Assembly: GCA_017305715.1 (NCBI GenBank)
Contig: JAFKKG010000008.1
Span: forward strand, 62,001 to 126,000
Reading direction: 5' to 3'
Source: Hyphomicrobiales bacterium
GTDB taxonomy: Bacteria > Pseudomonadota > Alphaproteobacteria > Rhizobiales > Xanthobacteraceae
DNA length: 64,000 nt
Below, piece by piece: positions 16,498-26,438 of this stretch. Positions within the stretch are counted from its first letter, which is position 1. The number at the start of each line of letters is the position of its first letter. A model generated the notes under the pieces. It did not search any database. It had not been told where the DNA came from and saw only the letters and a program-made list of their open reading frames with translations. Position numbers and translations under genes: made by a program.

Positions 16498-18102
16498 TTA
16501 ACCCTTGGCTACCGGAACCGCCACAAACCGCGACGAACCGCCGCTCTTCACGCGCATCAGCACGCTGTTCTTGTTGTCGGTGCGCGCCGCGTTGATCGCA
16601 TCGCGGACTTCGCTGGCGGTGGCGACGCTCTTGCCGCCGACTTCCAGGATCACGTCGCCTTCCTTGAAGCCGCGCTCTGCCGCCGCACTCTTCGGGTCGA
16701 CGTCGGTGACCACGACGCCTTCCTTGCCGGCGCCGGCAACGCTGTTGGCGGGGGCGACGGTCATGCCGAGCTTCGGCACGTCGGTTCCCTTGTTCGGCGT
16801 GGCCTTGTCGCCATCGTCGAGGCTGGCCTTGGCCTCAACCGTGTTCGGCAGCTGGCCGAGCGTGAGGTTGACGACCTTGTCCTGGCCCTTGTGCAGCACG
16901 TTGAGTTTCACGGCAGCCCCCGGCGCCAATCCACCGATGGTGCGGGCGAGTTCGCGCGCATCCTTGACCGTCTCGCCGTTGACCGCGGTGATGACGTCAC
17001 CGGATTCGATGCCGGCCTTGGCCGCCGGACCGTTGGCCTGCGGTTCCGCCACCAGCGCGCCTTCCGCCTTCTTCAGGCCGAGGCTGTCGGCGATATCAGA
17101 CGTCACCGGCTGAATCTGGACGCCGATCCAGCCGCGGGCGACCGAACCCTTGTCCTTGAGCTGGGCAACCACGTTCTTCACCGTGGAAGCGGGGATCGAG
17201 AACGCGATGCCGACGCTGCCGCCGGACGGCGAATAGATCGCGGTATTGACGCCCATCACCTCGCCAGCCGTATCGAATGCCGGTCCACCCGAGTTGCCCT
17301 TGTTCACGGGCGCGTCGATCTGGATGAAATCGTCATACGGACCGTTGCCGATGTCGCGGCCGGAGGCCGAGACGATGCCGGCGGTCACGGTGCCGCCGAG
17401 GCCGAACGGGTTGCCAACCGCGAGCACCCAGTCGCCGATCCGCGGCTTGGAGTCGGAAAGTTTGGCGAACGGGAAGTCGGTGCGGCCGGCGACCTTGATC
17501 AGCGCGAGATCGGTGCGCGGATCGGTGCCGATCACCTTGGCGGTATAGGTCTTGCCGTCGTCCATCGTGACCTCGACCTTGTCGGCGCCGTCGACGACGT
17601 GATTGTTGGTCACGGCATAGCCGTCAGGCGAGATGAAGAAGCCGGAACCCTGGCCGGTCACGGGACCACGGCCGCCACGCGGTCCGCCGCGCAGGCCCGG
17701 GGGCAACCCATCCGGTCCGCCGAAGCGGCGGAAGAAGCGTTCCATGGGCGAGCCCGGCGGGAACGGCGAGTCCTCGTCCTTGTTGGCGCTATCGTCCCTG
17801 TCCTTGCTGGCGAGCTTCTCGGCAATGTTCACCTTGACCGAAATCACCGACGGCTTTACGCGCTCGACGATGTCGGCAAAGCCGATCGGCCGCTCAACCT
17901 TGCGAACTTCGTTGTTGACCTGCGCGTGCGCCGCGCTGGTGAAAATATCGACCGGTCCCTGCGAGGGCGTGAGGCCATAGACCGCGACGCCGAGGCCGGC
18001 GACGACGGAGGCCATCAACGCGAATTTGCGCGCCGAGAACAGCTGACGGCGCGGTGCGCCATAGGACGGAAGCGAGGAAAGATCGACGGGACGTTCGGTC
18101 AT
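16498..18102 (-). CDS. Do/HtrA-family periplasmic serine protease with two PDZ domains
   Basis: A 534-residue envelope quality-control protease. An N-terminal signal or anchor lies at ~26-44, a Gly/Pro-rich loop at ~112-148, the trypsin-like domain has H168 (NNHVVDG), D198 (TDLALIK) and S271 (GNSGGPA), and two PDZ domains follow (~300-400 and ~430-530). The ATG at 18102 has GGAGA nine bases upstream; a further in-frame start at 18150 has none. It lies upstream of the response regulator gene but a terminator intervenes. HtrA linked to a two-component system fits envelope-stress sensing. Confidence 0.95.
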   Translation of the reverse strand: MTERPVDLSSLPSYGAPRRQLFSARKFALMASVVAGLGVAVYGLTPSQGPVDIFTSAAHAQVNNEVRKVERPIGFADIVERVKPSVISVKVNIAEKLASKDRDDSANKDEDSPFPPGSPMERFFRRFGGPDGLPPGLRGGPRGGRGPVTGQGSGFFISPDGYAVTNNHVVDGADKVEVTMDDGKTYTAKVIGTDPRTDLALIKVAGRTDFPFAKLSDSKPRIGDWVLAVGNPFGLGGTVTAGIVSASGRDIGNGPYDDFIQIDAPVNKGNSGGPAFDTAGEVMGVNTAIYSPSGGSVGIAFSIPASTVKNVVAQLKDKGSVARGWIGVQIQPVTSDIADSLGLKKAEGALVAEPQANGPAAKAGIESGDVITAVNGETVKDARELARTIGGLAPGAAVKLNVLHKGQDKVVNLTLGQLPNTVEAKASLDDGDKATPNKGTDVPKLGMTVAPANSVAGAGKEGVVVTDVDPKSAAAERGFKEGDVILEVGGKSVATASEVRDAINAARTDNKNSVLMRVKSGGSSRFVAVPVAKG

Positions 18103-18349
18103 TGTTGGAAATCTCCAGATCCATAATCGACGGTGCGGGGGGCTGGGCACCTGACAGGACTGAAGATGGGGTTTGCCGCCTTACAGCGGGCTGGCGAGGG
18201 AATTAAACTTTTGTAATGGAGGGGGTTATGACTGCGGCAGTTTAGCGCAGGCAATCAATGGCTTAACGGGAACGAAAAAGTCCTTTTGCGCAATCAGCCA
18301 TGGAATCCCGGGAAGCTGGTTCCCCCGGGGCGATTTGCGGCCGCAGCGA

Positions 18350-19249
18350 TCAGCGATTGCCCGACAAGCCCGGATGAAAGGAGAATCCAATGCCGGCGCC
18401 GGGATACCAATGCGCGGCCGGCTCTTCCTTGAAGAAGATGAAGTTTCTTCCGCTGCGTTCCGAAAAATCCGCCAGGGACGGCGAGCAATGCGCGTTGTCG
18501 CCCAGGATCACCGACCGGTCCGACAGCTTGGCTCTTATTGCCTCATATTCCCGGGCCTCGTAGTCCATCGAGTGGTCGGAATCGTTGATGAAGAGATCGA
18601 TCGGTCCGGCCAATTTGCCGAGCGATTCCAGCGAATCTCCGTACCGGATTTCACCGACCGTATTGAATGGAGCGGTGAAGATCTGCCCTGCACCGGTGCG
18701 CAATTCGATCCCAATATAACGGCCGGGCGAACCCTCCCCGGCATTACGCAGCAGCGCCGCGCACAGGACGCAGCTGCCCAAACCGTAATCCACGCCGGTC
18801 TCCACGATGGTGGCCGGCTTCATGATACGCGCAACGGCGTACCAACCCAGCCGGCGGCCGATGGAGAACGACGAAACGCCCGGAAGCAATGCCTTGAGGC
18901 TTTGTGCGACGTGCTTCTGAAAGACTTCGTCATTTTCGATCTCCTCGAACAGGGATCGAACCAGCGCGGGCGTGACGCCAAAAACCGTTGCGATGGTATG
19001 GGCGAGGCTAAGCCTGCTGAGAGGCGTCAGAGCATAGAGGAAGTTGCTGCTCTCGCTGTCACTCAGAGCCCATGACTTCGCAAGATCGACTTGCGGCTGA
19101 ACATACGCCATTGCGAATTTCAGTCGGCGCCGCTTATCGACCGGCCTGCCAAACTGCCTGTCGATGCGTCTGAGGCCCAGATACAGCGATCCAAGATGGG
19201 GACGCAGCCACGCGGGCGATGACCGTTCAATAATGGACTTTACAGACAT
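18350..19249 (-). CDS. class I SAM-dependent methyltransferase
   Basis: A 299-residue protein whose C-terminal ~170 residues hold a Rossmann methyltransferase fold: motif I TIVETGVDYGLGSCVL, acidic YIGIEL after strand 2, and IDLFINDSDHSMDYEAREYE resembling Methyltransf_24 enzymes. The N-terminal ~110 residues are basic and helical and not recognised. The ATG at 19249 has GGGAGG four bases upstream. Substrate is unknown; the DNDSDH-like acidic cluster is reminiscent of metal-dependent O-methyltransferases and of glycan-modifying ones. It lies between the ccm operon and the protease gene without clear functional linkage. Confidence 0.78.
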   Translation of the reverse strand: MSVKSIIERSSPAWLRPHLGSLYLGLRRIDRQFGRPVDKRRRLKFAMAYVQPQVDLAKSWALSDSESSNFLYALTPLSRLSLAHTIATVFGVTPALVRSLFEEIENDEVFQKHVAQSLKALLPGVSSFSIGRRLGWYAVARIMKPATIVETGVDYGLGSCVLCAALLRNAGEGSPGRYIGIELRTGAGQIFTAPFNTVGEIRYGDSLESLGKLAGPIDLFINDSDHSMDYEAREYEAIRAKLSDRSVILGDNAHCSPSLADFSERSGRNFIFFKEEPAAHWYPGAGIGFSFHPGLSGNR

Positions 19250-19342
19250 CCGGCCTCCCAGCAGCGACAACGATCTCCCGAACGCGGAAAATGTGTCCCG
19301 CGCATCATGGAGACACCGTCCCCTCCCTGCCCCGATGTGGCC

Positions 19343-19864
19343 TCAGGTCTTCAGCTTCAGGCGACCCATGAAATCACGCTTGCCGAGGGGTACGCCGTTG
19401 GTGCGCAGGATATCGTAGGCCGTGGCGGCGTGGAAATAGAAGTTCGGCAGCGAGAACGACATCAGGAAACCTTCGGCCGTAAACGGCAATTTGCGGTCGC
19501 CGAGCGCGAAGATGACATCCTTGCCGCCGAGCGCATTGACGGCTTCGGGTGTCAGCGCCGACAAGGCCTCGCGGGCTTGCGCCACATGTCCCTGCAACCC
19601 TGCGAAATTGAACGCGGTCTTGAACGACGGCGGATTGAAGACGCCCTGTTGCACGCCCTCGATGGCGCCGCGGGAATGCTGCACGACGGAGATGATCTGG
19701 AAGCGGAACGGCAACATATCCGCCGCCAACCGCGTCTCGACGATCGCTTCCGGATCGATGTTGTTCTCTTCAAAATGGCCCAGCGCGCGGTCGAGGAAGC
19801 CACTGACGGCGCCGAGGGTTTGCAGATAATTCGCCACGCTGGCGTCATAGAGCGAAAAAGCCAT
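19343..19864 (-). CDS. DUF1993 family protein
   Basis: A 173-residue helical protein typical of DUF1993, a DinB-like four-helix family of unknown function: N-terminal SLYDASVANYLQTLGAV and the C-terminal SLPNFYFHAATAYDILR, where H in FYFHAATAYD is conserved. AGGAGG lies eight bases before the ATG at 19864; a TTG two codons earlier is less likely. It follows the ccm operon on the same strand after 76 bases and could be read through from it. Confidence 0.88.
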   Translation of the reverse strand: MAFSLYDASVANYLQTLGAVSGFLDRALGHFEENNIDPEAIVETRLAADMLPFRFQIISVVQHSRGAIEGVQQGVFNPPSFKTAFNFAGLQGHVAQAREALSALTPEAVNALGGKDVIFALGDRKLPFTAEGFLMSFSLPNFYFHAATAYDILRTNGVPLGKRDFMGRLKLKT

Positions 19865-19940
19865 GTTCAACTCCTCCTGTGAAATTTTCTTCTAGCCGGA
19901 ACTCTTAGCGGAAACTGATCCGCTTGCAATCGGAGGATGC

Positions 19941-20441
19941 TCAGGCCGGCCTTTCCGGCGACGTTTCGGCCGCGATCAGGCGCTCCAGGCGGGCTTCTTC
20001 CTCCGGCGTCAGCTTGAGCAAATCGCGGTCTTCCCTATCGGGAAATTTCGAACGGCGCCGGCCGGCAGTCCACAGCGCCAGACCGCCGCCCACGAGCGCC
20101 AGCGGCGGCAACAGCCACAGCAGCAGCGTATGCGGGTTGAAGCGCGGTTTCAGCAGCACGAACTCGCCATAGCGCGCCACCAGGAAATCAATCACCTGAG
20201 AGTCGCTGTCGCCGGCTGCGATGCGCTCGCGTACCAACAACCGCAGGTCACGCGCCAGCGGCGCCTCGGAATCATCGATCGACTGGTTCTGGCACACCAT
20301 GCAGCGCAGTTCGCGCGACAGATCCCGCGCACGCGCCTCCTTGGCCACGTCCGCCATGATCTCGTCGGGCTGCACCGCGTGGACGGCCGGGCATCCGATC
20401 CAGAGGAACGCGGACAATGCGCCGGCGAGGAGTTGCTTCAT
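19941..20441 (-). CDS. ccmH: cytochrome c maturation protein CcmH (CycL)
   Basis: A 166-residue periplasmic thiol oxidoreductase that keeps apocytochrome c heme-binding cysteines reduced. Signal peptide ~1-22, redox motif LRCMVCQ (C47, C50), and a C-terminal membrane anchor ([19 protein letters not shown], ~104-123). It is the last gene of ccmI-ccmE-ccmF-ccmH and begins four bases after the ccmF stop. The order equals cycHJKL of Bradyrhizobium. Confidence 0.96.
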   Translation of the reverse strand: MKQLLAGALSAFLWIGCPAVHAVQPDEIMADVAKEARARDLSRELRCMVCQNQSIDDSEAPLARDLRLLVRERIAAGDSDSQVIDFLVARYGEFVLLKPRFNPHTLLLWLLPPLALVGGGLALWTAGRRRSKFPDREDRDLLKLTPEEEARLERLIAAETSPERPA

Positions 20442-20445
20442 CGGC

Positions 20446-22428
20446 TCACTCCGCCGGCTGCAACGCGCGCGAGGCCTTGGCAGGCTTCGGCGCGCCGACG
20501 CGCAAGCGGCGGTCCGACAGCGACAGCAGGCCGCCGAACGCCATCAGTATGGGCCCCCACCAGATCAACAGCACCAGCGGCTTGTGATAGATGCGCACCG
20601 CGACCGCGCCTTCGTTCGTGGTCTCGCCGAGCGAGATATAGAGCTGACTGGCGCCGCGCGTCAGCAGCGCGGCCTCCGTGGTCGAGGACGCCCGCGTGGT
20701 GAAATTGCGCTTCGACGGCATCATCACGCTGAGTGTCTTTCCGTCGAGCGTGACGGTGAACGGCACGATCATCTCGCGGTAGTTCGGACCCTGCCGCTGC
20801 GTGACGCCGTCGAGCTTCAATTCGTAGCCGGCGACCTTCGCGACGTCGTTTGGCTTCAGGGTCCCGATATATTCGCTGTTCCAGGTGGTCTCGCAGACGA
20901 TCCCGATCAGGGCGACACCGACGCCGGCATGGGCGAACGCAGTGCCCCAGGTCGCCCGCGGCAACCCGCGTGCGCGTTGCATGGCGGTCGCAAAGGGTAC
21001 GCGAAACAGCGCCATGCGCTCGGCAAGATCGGTGATGGCGCCGGCGATGACGAAGATCGCAAGGCCGATCGCGAGCGGCGCAAACGTGCTGCCGCCATAG
21101 GTCCATGCGTAGATGACCGCGATCGCGATCAGCGCGGCAATGCCGGCCGCCGTCAGCCGCTGCGCCGCCCCCAGCAAATCGCCGCGCTTCCATGCCAGTA
21201 GCGGCCCGAACGACATCGCCATCATCAGCGGCACGAACAAGGGGCCGAAGGTCAGGTTGAAGAACGGCGCACCGACCGAGATCTTGTCACCGGTCAGGAC
21301 CTCGAGCGCCAGCGGATACAGCGTGCCGATGAACACCGTCGCGCAGGCCGTGGTCAGGAACAGATTGTTCAGCACCAGCGCGCCCTCGCGCGAGATCGGC
21401 GCGAACAGCCCGCCCTGCTTCAGCGCCGACGCGCGCCAGGCGTAAAGCGAAAGGCTGCCGCCAATGAACAGACACAGGATCATGAGGATGAAAACGCCGC
21501 GCGTCGGATCGGTCGCAAATGCATGCACCGAGGTCAGCACGCCCGAGCGCACCAGGAAGGTGCCGAGCAGCGACAGCGAGAAGGTCAGGATGGAAAGAAG
21601 GATGGTCCAGACCTTCAGCGCGTTGCGCTTTTCCATCACGACCGCGGAATGCAGCAGCGCGGTGCCGGCGAGCCAGGGCATCAGCGAGGCATTCTCGACC
21701 GGATCCCAGAACCACCAGCCGCCCCAGCCGAGCTCGTAATAGGCCCAGTACGACCCCATCGCGATGCCGAGCGTGAGGAATATCCACGCCACCAGTGTCC
21801 ACGGCCGCACCCAGCGCGCCCAGGCTGCATCGATCCGGCCCTCGATCAGGGCGGCGACCGCGAACGAAAATGAAATCGAGAAACCGACATAGCCGAGATA
21901 GAGCATCGGCGGATGCACCGCGAGGCCGATATCCTGCAGCACCGGGTTGAGGTCGCGGCCTTCGATCGGCGGCGTCGCGATGCGCAGGAACGGATTCGAG
22001 GTCACCAGGATGAACAGATAGAACGCCGCCGCGATCCAGGCCTGCACCGCCAGTACATGGGCGCGCAGCGACAGCGGCAAATTGTTGCCGAAGGCCGCAA
22101 CCAGGCCGCCGAACAGCGCCAGGATCAGCACCCACAGCAGCATCGAGCCTTCGTGATTGCCCCAGACGCCGGTGATCTTGTAGATCAGCGGCTTGGTCGA
22201 GTGCGAGTTCTCGAAGACGTTGACGACAGAGAAATCGGAACTGACATGGAGCATCACCAGCGCCGAGAACGACACCGCGACAAACAGCAATTGCGCCAGT
22301 GCCGTCGAACGCGCAACGTTCATCAGTGCGGCATCGCCCCAGCGCGCGCCCGCGATCGGCACCGTCGACTGGATCAGCGCCAGCGCCAGCGCCAGCACCA
22401 GCGCGTAATGTCCGGCTTCGGTAATCAC
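20446..22428 (-). CDS. ccmF: cytochrome c heme lyase subunit CcmF (CycK)
   Basis: A 660-residue polytopic membrane protein, the heme handling core that transfers heme from CcmE to apocytochromes. The periplasmic tryptophan-rich WWD motif ([19 protein letters not shown]) and conserved His regions ([33 protein letters not shown]) are intact. Its ATG overlaps the ccmE stop (ATGA, 22425-22428), and ccmH follows four bases after its stop. Length is normal. Confidence 0.97.
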   Translation of the reverse strand: MITEAGHYALVLALALALIQSTVPIAGARWGDAALMNVARSTALAQLLFVAVSFSALVMLHVSSDFSVVNVFENSHSTKPLIYKITGVWGNHEGSMLLWVLILALFGGLVAAFGNNLPLSLRAHVLAVQAWIAAAFYLFILVTSNPFLRIATPPIEGRDLNPVLQDIGLAVHPPMLYLGYVGFSISFSFAVAALIEGRIDAAWARWVRPWTLVAWIFLTLGIAMGSYWAYYELGWGGWWFWDPVENASLMPWLAGTALLHSAVVMEKRNALKVWTILLSILTFSLSLLGTFLVRSGVLTSVHAFATDPTRGVFILMILCLFIGGSLSLYAWRASALKQGGLFAPISREGALVLNNLFLTTACATVFIGTLYPLALEVLTGDKISVGAPFFNLTFGPLFVPLMMAMSFGPLLAWKRGDLLGAAQRLTAAGIAALIAIAVIYAWTYGGSTFAPLAIGLAIFVIAGAITDLAERMALFRVPFATAMQRARGLPRATWGTAFAHAGVGVALIGIVCETTWNSEYIGTLKPNDVAKVAGYELKLDGVTQRQGPNYREMIVPFTVTLDGKTLSVMMPSKRNFTTRASSTTEAALLTRGASQLYISLGETTNEGAVAVRIYHKPLVLLIWWGPILMAFGGLLSLSDRRLRVGAPKPAKASRALQPAE

Positions 22429-22910
22429 TTCGAGGCCCCCTGCGCAGGCACCGCCGAAGCGCTCGGCTTGGCGCCGTAATCGTCCTTCCAGTGGCCCTGC
22501 TTCTTCAAGGCGTCGGCGACGTCCTTGGGCATGTAGGTCTCATCATGTTTTGCGAAGACGGTGTCGGCCCGGAACACGCCTGACGCATCGAGGGCGCCCT
22601 CGGCGACGACGCCCTGCCCTTCACGAAACAGGTCGGGCAGGATTCCCTTGTAGGCCACGGGCAATGTCGCAGCGCCATCGGCGACGCTGAAATTCACCGC
22701 CAGATTGTCGCCGCGCACGAGCGATCCCGGCTGCACCAATCCGCCGAGCCGGAAGCGCTTGCCGGTCGGAATCTGCTTCTCGGCCGCCATCGAGGGCGTG
22801 GAAAAGAACACGATGGAATCGCGCATCGCGTTCAGCACCAGCGCAGCCGCCACCGCGAGCACCGCGAGCGAACCGCCGATCATGGTCAAACGCCGCTGCT
22901 TGCGCGTCAT
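22425..22910 (-). CDS. ccmE: heme chaperone CcmE (CycJ)
   Basis: A 161-residue membrane-anchored periplasmic chaperone that carries heme covalently on a histidine. TM at ~9-28; heme-binding H122 and the nearby Y126 lie in AKHDETYMP. The ATG at 22910 is preceded by AGAGG. Overlaps ccmF by four bases. An upstream in-frame ATG at 22955 would overlap ccmI and add residues not seen in the family. Confidence 0.96.
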   Translation of the reverse strand: MTRKQRRLTMIGGSLAVLAVAAALVLNAMRDSIVFFSTPSMAAEKQIPTGKRFRLGGLVQPGSLVRGDNLAVNFSVADGAATLPVAYKGILPDLFREGQGVVAEGALDASGVFRADTVFAKHDETYMPKDVADALKKQGHWKDDYGAKPSASAVPAQGASK

Positions 22911-22944
22911 TGATAACCTCTGGTTCCCTGGGCGATCGCGCCCA

Positions 22945-24048
22945 TCATCCATCAAGCCCGAGATTCTTCAGGCCCTCATTGAGCTGGCGCAAGCGTTCGG
23001 CATCGTTGGCGACCGCCTGCCGCGCCTCGCCTAGCGCGCTCACCGCCTTGTCGCGCTCGCCCATCACCATATAGGCCCGCACCAGCCGCAGCCATCCCTC
23101 GACGTCGTCGCCGTTCTGCCTTAACCGCGTGGCGAGGCGGTCGACCATGCCGCTGATCATCGCACCGCGGTCAGCTTCGTTCATGTCCTTGGCGGCGGCC
23201 ATCGTATCGCTCGACAGCGCGGGCGCCGCCGGACCGCCGACCCGCACCAGGGCTGCCTGCACCAGCGGCCGCCACGGCGCATCGGGCGCGGCCTTGGCCA
23301 GCATCGCGCGCCAGATCGCGGCAGCGTCCGTGCCGCGGCCGTCCTGTTCGGCGGCAAGACCAAGGAAATAGCCGGCCTTCGGATCGTCCGCGTTCTGCGC
23401 CAACGCACGCTCGAATTCGGCCTTGGCCTCCGCCGTCACGACACCGTTTGCCGAAGCTGTCAGGGCTTCGCCGAGATCGGAGCGGCGCTCGGCGCTGTCG
23501 CCATTGTAAGTGATCGAGTTGCGATAGCTCCGGATCGCGTCATCGTAGCGGCCGAGCCGTCCCAATACCGGGGCGAGCACGCTCCAGCCGCGACCATCGG
23601 TCGGGTTCTTGTCCAGATGCGCCTCGACCTGCGCCACCAGATTGTCGAGCGGCTGTTTGGCATCGACGGCGCGGGTGCGGGAAGCGAGCGGGAAATCACC
23701 GAGCTGGGGCGATCCGACCGACAGATAGAAGGCAACCGCCGCGACCGGCAATCCAACCAGCGCCAGCACGGTCGACGATCGGCGCAGCCCGAGATTCGCC
23801 TGCGCCGGCTGATCGTTGTTGCCGTCGGCGGCCGCCAGCAGGCGGCGGCTGATCTCGACGCGCGCGGCCTCCGCTTCCGAGGAGCCAATCAGCCCGGCGG
23901 CGACATCGCGGTCGATTTCGGCGAGCTGATCGCGGTAGACGGCGGCCTCGCTGCCGCCGGCCGATGCGGCCGAGCCGCGGCCGAGCGGCCAGAGCACGGC
24001 AAAGATCGCCGCGACCGTCATCAGCGCGAACACAAACCACAGCGTCAT
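22945..24048 (-). CDS. ccmI: cytochrome c biogenesis protein CcmI (CycH)
   Basis: A 367-residue apocytochrome chaperone: two N-terminal membrane segments (~3-22 and ~95-115) flanking a cytoplasmic loop, then periplasmic tetratricopeptide repeats ([16 protein letters not shown] and following). First gene of the four-gene operon; ccmA, B, C, D and G are not in this window, as expected for Bradyrhizobium, where they form another cluster. The ATG at 24048 is chosen over the adjoining TTG at 24051. Confidence 0.95.
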   Translation of the reverse strand: MTLWFVFALMTVAAIFAVLWPLGRGSAASAGGSEAAVYRDQLAEIDRDVAAGLIGSSEAEAARVEISRRLLAAADGNNDQPAQANLGLRRSSTVLALVGLPVAAVAFYLSVGSPQLGDFPLASRTRAVDAKQPLDNLVAQVEAHLDKNPTDGRGWSVLAPVLGRLGRYDDAIRSYRNSITYNGDSAERRSDLGEALTASANGVVTAEAKAEFERALAQNADDPKAGYFLGLAAEQDGRGTDAAAIWRAMLAKAAPDAPWRPLVQAALVRVGGPAAPALSSDTMAAAKDMNEADRGAMISGMVDRLATRLRQNGDDVEGWLRLVRAYMVMGERDKAVSALGEARQAVANDAERLRQLNEGLKNLGLDG

Positions 24049-24374
24049 CAAGCAGTTCCCGGCCGGAACGGCACCTTCAGGCAGGCGCCGATGCGCCGCT
24101 TTACACCACTGGCGGCAAGCCCGGCAATTGACATTTGCGGCAGCAAAACCGGCGAAAGCCGGGGGTAGCGGGCGGGCCGTCCGGCGCCGGATCGGGGTGT
24201 TTCACAGGCGCGACGTGCCAACCGATGGGACCTGCGCAGGCCGCCGAGAGCCGGAAACCCGCCGCAGGTGGCGGCGAGCTATAGTGTTTACACCAAGACG
24301 TAGGCGATGCTACAAAATGAGGTGAATACGTTAATCGCGGCTCCTCGCGAATTCTGGCTCCCTAGAGGCAATCG
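24049..24374. other. divergent promoter region of ccmI and exbB
   Basis: 326 bases without a gene. The centre is very G+C-rich with several overlapping stems (for example GCCGCC/GGCGGC near 24230-24275), but no T-run and no complete riboswitch core. The exbB side turns AT-rich and carries the palindrome described at 24296. Confidence 0.6.
24296..24317. promoter_or_regulatory. candidate MntR box upstream of exbB
   Basis: ACGTAGGCGATGCTACAAAA has the palindromic core GTAG-N6-CTAC (24300-24313). With its flank ACACCA it matches the site at 29673-29694 upstream of the receptor gene (GTAGG-N2-ATGCTAC is common to both). The arm pattern resembles the AACATAGC-N4-GCTATGTT MntR operator known from enterobacteria. 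It lies ~60 bases before the exbB ATG. Confidence 0.6.
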
Positions 24375-25205
24375 ATGCGAACCCGGACAGCATTTCGACG
24401 TGACGCCCTTCCCTTCAGCCGCGCCGCGTCGCTTTTATTCCCGCTGTTGCTGTCGTTTCCGGCTTGTGCCGAGGACGGGACGGAACGGACGGCGATCGGC
24501 GCTGCGATGCTGCTGCCCCGGGATCTCAGCCCTTGGGGCATGTTCCTGCAGGCCGACATCGTCGTCAAAGCGGTCATGATCGGCCTGGTCTTTGCGACCC
24601 TGGTGACCTCGACGGTATGGCTCTCGAAAACGATCGAGTTGATCCGCGCGCGGCGCAATGCCCGAAGCGCGCTGCGTAAACTCGCCAGCGCCCGGAGCGT
24701 GGATGACGCCGTGCGGCAGGTCCCCGGCGGCACGGTGGCCCAATTGCTCGAGGGCGCGCTCGCGGAATTGAAACTGAGCACCGACCGGATGGACAAGGAA
24801 GGGATCAAGGTCAGGATCACCTCGCGGCTGCAGCAGATCGAGGCGGCGGCAAGCAGGCGTATCGCCTTCGGCACCGGTGTGCTCGCGACCATCGGATCGA
24901 CCGGCCCGTTCGTCGGATTGTTCGGCACGGTATGGGGAATCATGAACAGCTTCATCGGCATCTCGAAATCGCAAACCACCAACCTCGCCGTGGTCGCGCC
25001 CGGAATCGCCGAGGCGCTGCTGGCGACGGCGCTCGGGCTGGTGGCTGCGATTCCCGCGGTGGTGATCTACAACCTGTTTGCGCGGCAGATCGCCTCGTAC
25101 CGGGCGCTGCTCGGTGACGCGTCCGCCGAGATCACGCGGCTGGTCGGGCGCGACCTCGACGGCGGCACCCTTCTGGTGCGGCGGCACCTGGCGGCGGCGG
25201 AGTAG
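24375..25205 (+). CDS. exbB: TonB-system energiser ExbB
   Basis: A 276-residue inner-membrane protein of the MotA/TolQ/ExbB family, which uses proton motive force to drive TonB. Signal-like N-terminus (~10-32), then TM1 at ~62-82, a cytoplasmic loop, and TM2/TM3 at ~155-180 and ~205-225 with the family signature TGPFVGLFGTVWGIMNSF and APGIAEALLATALGLVAAIPAVV. First gene of exbB-exbD-tonB; exbD begins five bases after its stop. A candidate MntR box lies upstream, so expression is probably metal-controlled. Confidence 0.95.
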   Translation: MRTRTAFRRDALPFSRAASLLFPLLLSFPACAEDGTERTAIGAAMLLPRDLSPWGMFLQADIVVKAVMIGLVFATLVTSTVWLSKTIELIRARRNARSALRKLASARSVDDAVRQVPGGTVAQLLEGALAELKLSTDRMDKEGIKVRITSRLQQIEAAASRRIAFGTGVLATIGSTGPFVGLFGTVWGIMNSFIGISKSQTTNLAVVAPGIAEALLATALGLVAAIPAVVIYNLFARQIASYRALLGDASAEITRLVGRDLDGGTLLVRRHLAAAE

Positions 25206-25210
25206 CAGCC

Positions 25211-25636
25211 ATGGCCGCCAGTGTGAACCAGGGCAACGGCGATCTCTCGGAAGTCCATGAGATCAATGTCACGCCGTTCATCGACGTCATTCTCGTTCTG
25301 CTCATCATCTTCATGGTGGCGGCACCGCTTGCCACCGTCGATGTCGCCGTCGATCTTCCGGCCTCGAACGCGCAGCCGCAGCCGCGGCCCGACAAGCCGG
25401 TCTACCTGACCGTCAAGCCGGACCTGTCGCTCGCCGTCGGCAACGAAACCGTGGGCCGCGCTGCGCTGCCCGGCGCACTCGATGCGAGCACCAGCGGCCA
25501 AAAGGATGCCCGCATCTTTCTGCGCGCCGACAAGCTCGTCCCCTATGGCGAGGTGATGCAGGTCATGAACCTGCTGCGCGCCGCCGGCTATCTCAAGGTA
25601 GCCCTGGTGGGAATGGAGCAGGCGTCATCGCCATGA
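25211..25636 (+). CDS. exbD: TonB-system component ExbD
   Basis: A 141-residue single-span protein. The proton-path aspartate D25 lies in the membrane helix VTPFIDVILVLLIIFMV, and the periplasmic domain follows. It overlaps tonB by four bases (ATGA, 25633-25636), so stoichiometry is coupled. Confidence 0.95.
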   Translation: MAASVNQGNGDLSEVHEINVTPFIDVILVLLIIFMVAAPLATVDVAVDLPASNAQPQPRPDKPVYLTVKPDLSLAVGNETVGRAALPGALDASTSGQKDARIFLRADKLVPYGEVMQVMNLLRAAGYLKVALVGMEQASSP

Positions 25637-26388
25637 TGCAGCTTGCGGCCGAAGATCGCTCCGACCTGCAACGATGGATGTTCTCGGGGCTTGCGGTGCT
25701 GAGCGTCTACGGCGCATTGACCGCCGCACTCGCCACGTGGCGCCCCGCGGATGATACCGTGGCTGCTGAACCGTCGGGCGCGATCGTGGTCGATCTGGCG
25801 CCGTTGCCGGCGGCGCCCGCAACCACGCCGAACGACGTCGCGCCCGGTCCGGAACAGGTGATGTCGGAGGCGCAACCGGTGGCGAAACCGGAGGTGACGC
25901 CGCCGGATGAAACACCTGAATTGCCCCCGGCTCCCAATCCGGATGCCGCAATGGCGCTGCACGCCAAACCGCAGCCCGAGGTAACGCCGCAGCAGCAGGC
26001 AGCCGCAAACACGACGTCAGCGCCGCCAGCGGTCCCGGAACGCATCGCGCCGGTCGCCGTGGCGCCGACCCAGGGTGCACCGGGCGCGCGAGAGTCGGAA
26101 GCCGTGGTGACATGGCGAACCAAACTCCTCGCCATGATCGAAAAGAACAAGCGCTATCCGGAAGCCGCGCGGCCGCGGCGCGAGCAAGGAACGGCGCAGG
26201 TGTCATTTTCGCTGGATCGCAAGGGCATGGTCGCAAACGCGCACGTGACGCAAAGTTCAGGTTCCAGCGCCCTTGACGCGGAAGCGGTCGCGCTGCTCAA
26301 GCGCGCGGAGCCGTTTCCGGCGCCGCCGGCGACTTTCCCGGGGGAATTCGTCGTCGTGCGGTTGCCGATCCGCTTCACCGTGAAATAG
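25633..26388 (+). CDS. tonB: energy transducer TonB
   Basis: A 251-residue protein with an N-terminal anchor (~14-34), a long Pro/Ala/Glu-rich periplasmic spacer (~45-150), and a C-terminal TonB domain (KNKRYPEAARPRREQGTAQV, SSGSSALDAEAVALLKRAEPFP). It contacts outer-membrane receptors; the receptor encoded convergently 50 bases away is the obvious partner. Confidence 0.95.
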   Translation: MMQLAAEDRSDLQRWMFSGLAVLSVYGALTAALATWRPADDTVAAEPSGAIVVDLAPLPAAPATTPNDVAPGPEQVMSEAQPVAKPEVTPPDETPELPPAPNPDAAMALHAKPQPEVTPQQQAAANTTSAPPAVPERIAPVAVAPTQGAPGARESEAVVTWRTKLLAMIEKNKRYPEAARPRREQGTAQVSFSLDRKGMVANAHVTQSSGSSALDAEAVALLKRAEPFPAPPATFPGEFVVVRLPIRFTVK

Positions 26389-26438
26389 CGCGGTCGACCG
26401 GAGGTACCTGCGGCCTTGTCGCCAAGTCCCGCTGGCCA

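Noticed and set aside
24155-24260. GGGGGTAGCGGG near a Mn-linked operon, reminiscent of the yybP-ykoY manganese riboswitch
   Set aside because: Only a loose match to one of the two conserved loops and no convincing second loop or correct placement relative to a start codon.
24180-24290. B12-box-like string (AGCCGGAAACCCGCCG) upstream of exbB, suggesting a cobalamin riboswitch
   Set aside because: The other conserved riboswitch segments are missing, and the palindrome at 24296 suggests the promoter lies downstream of it, so it would not be in the exbB transcript.
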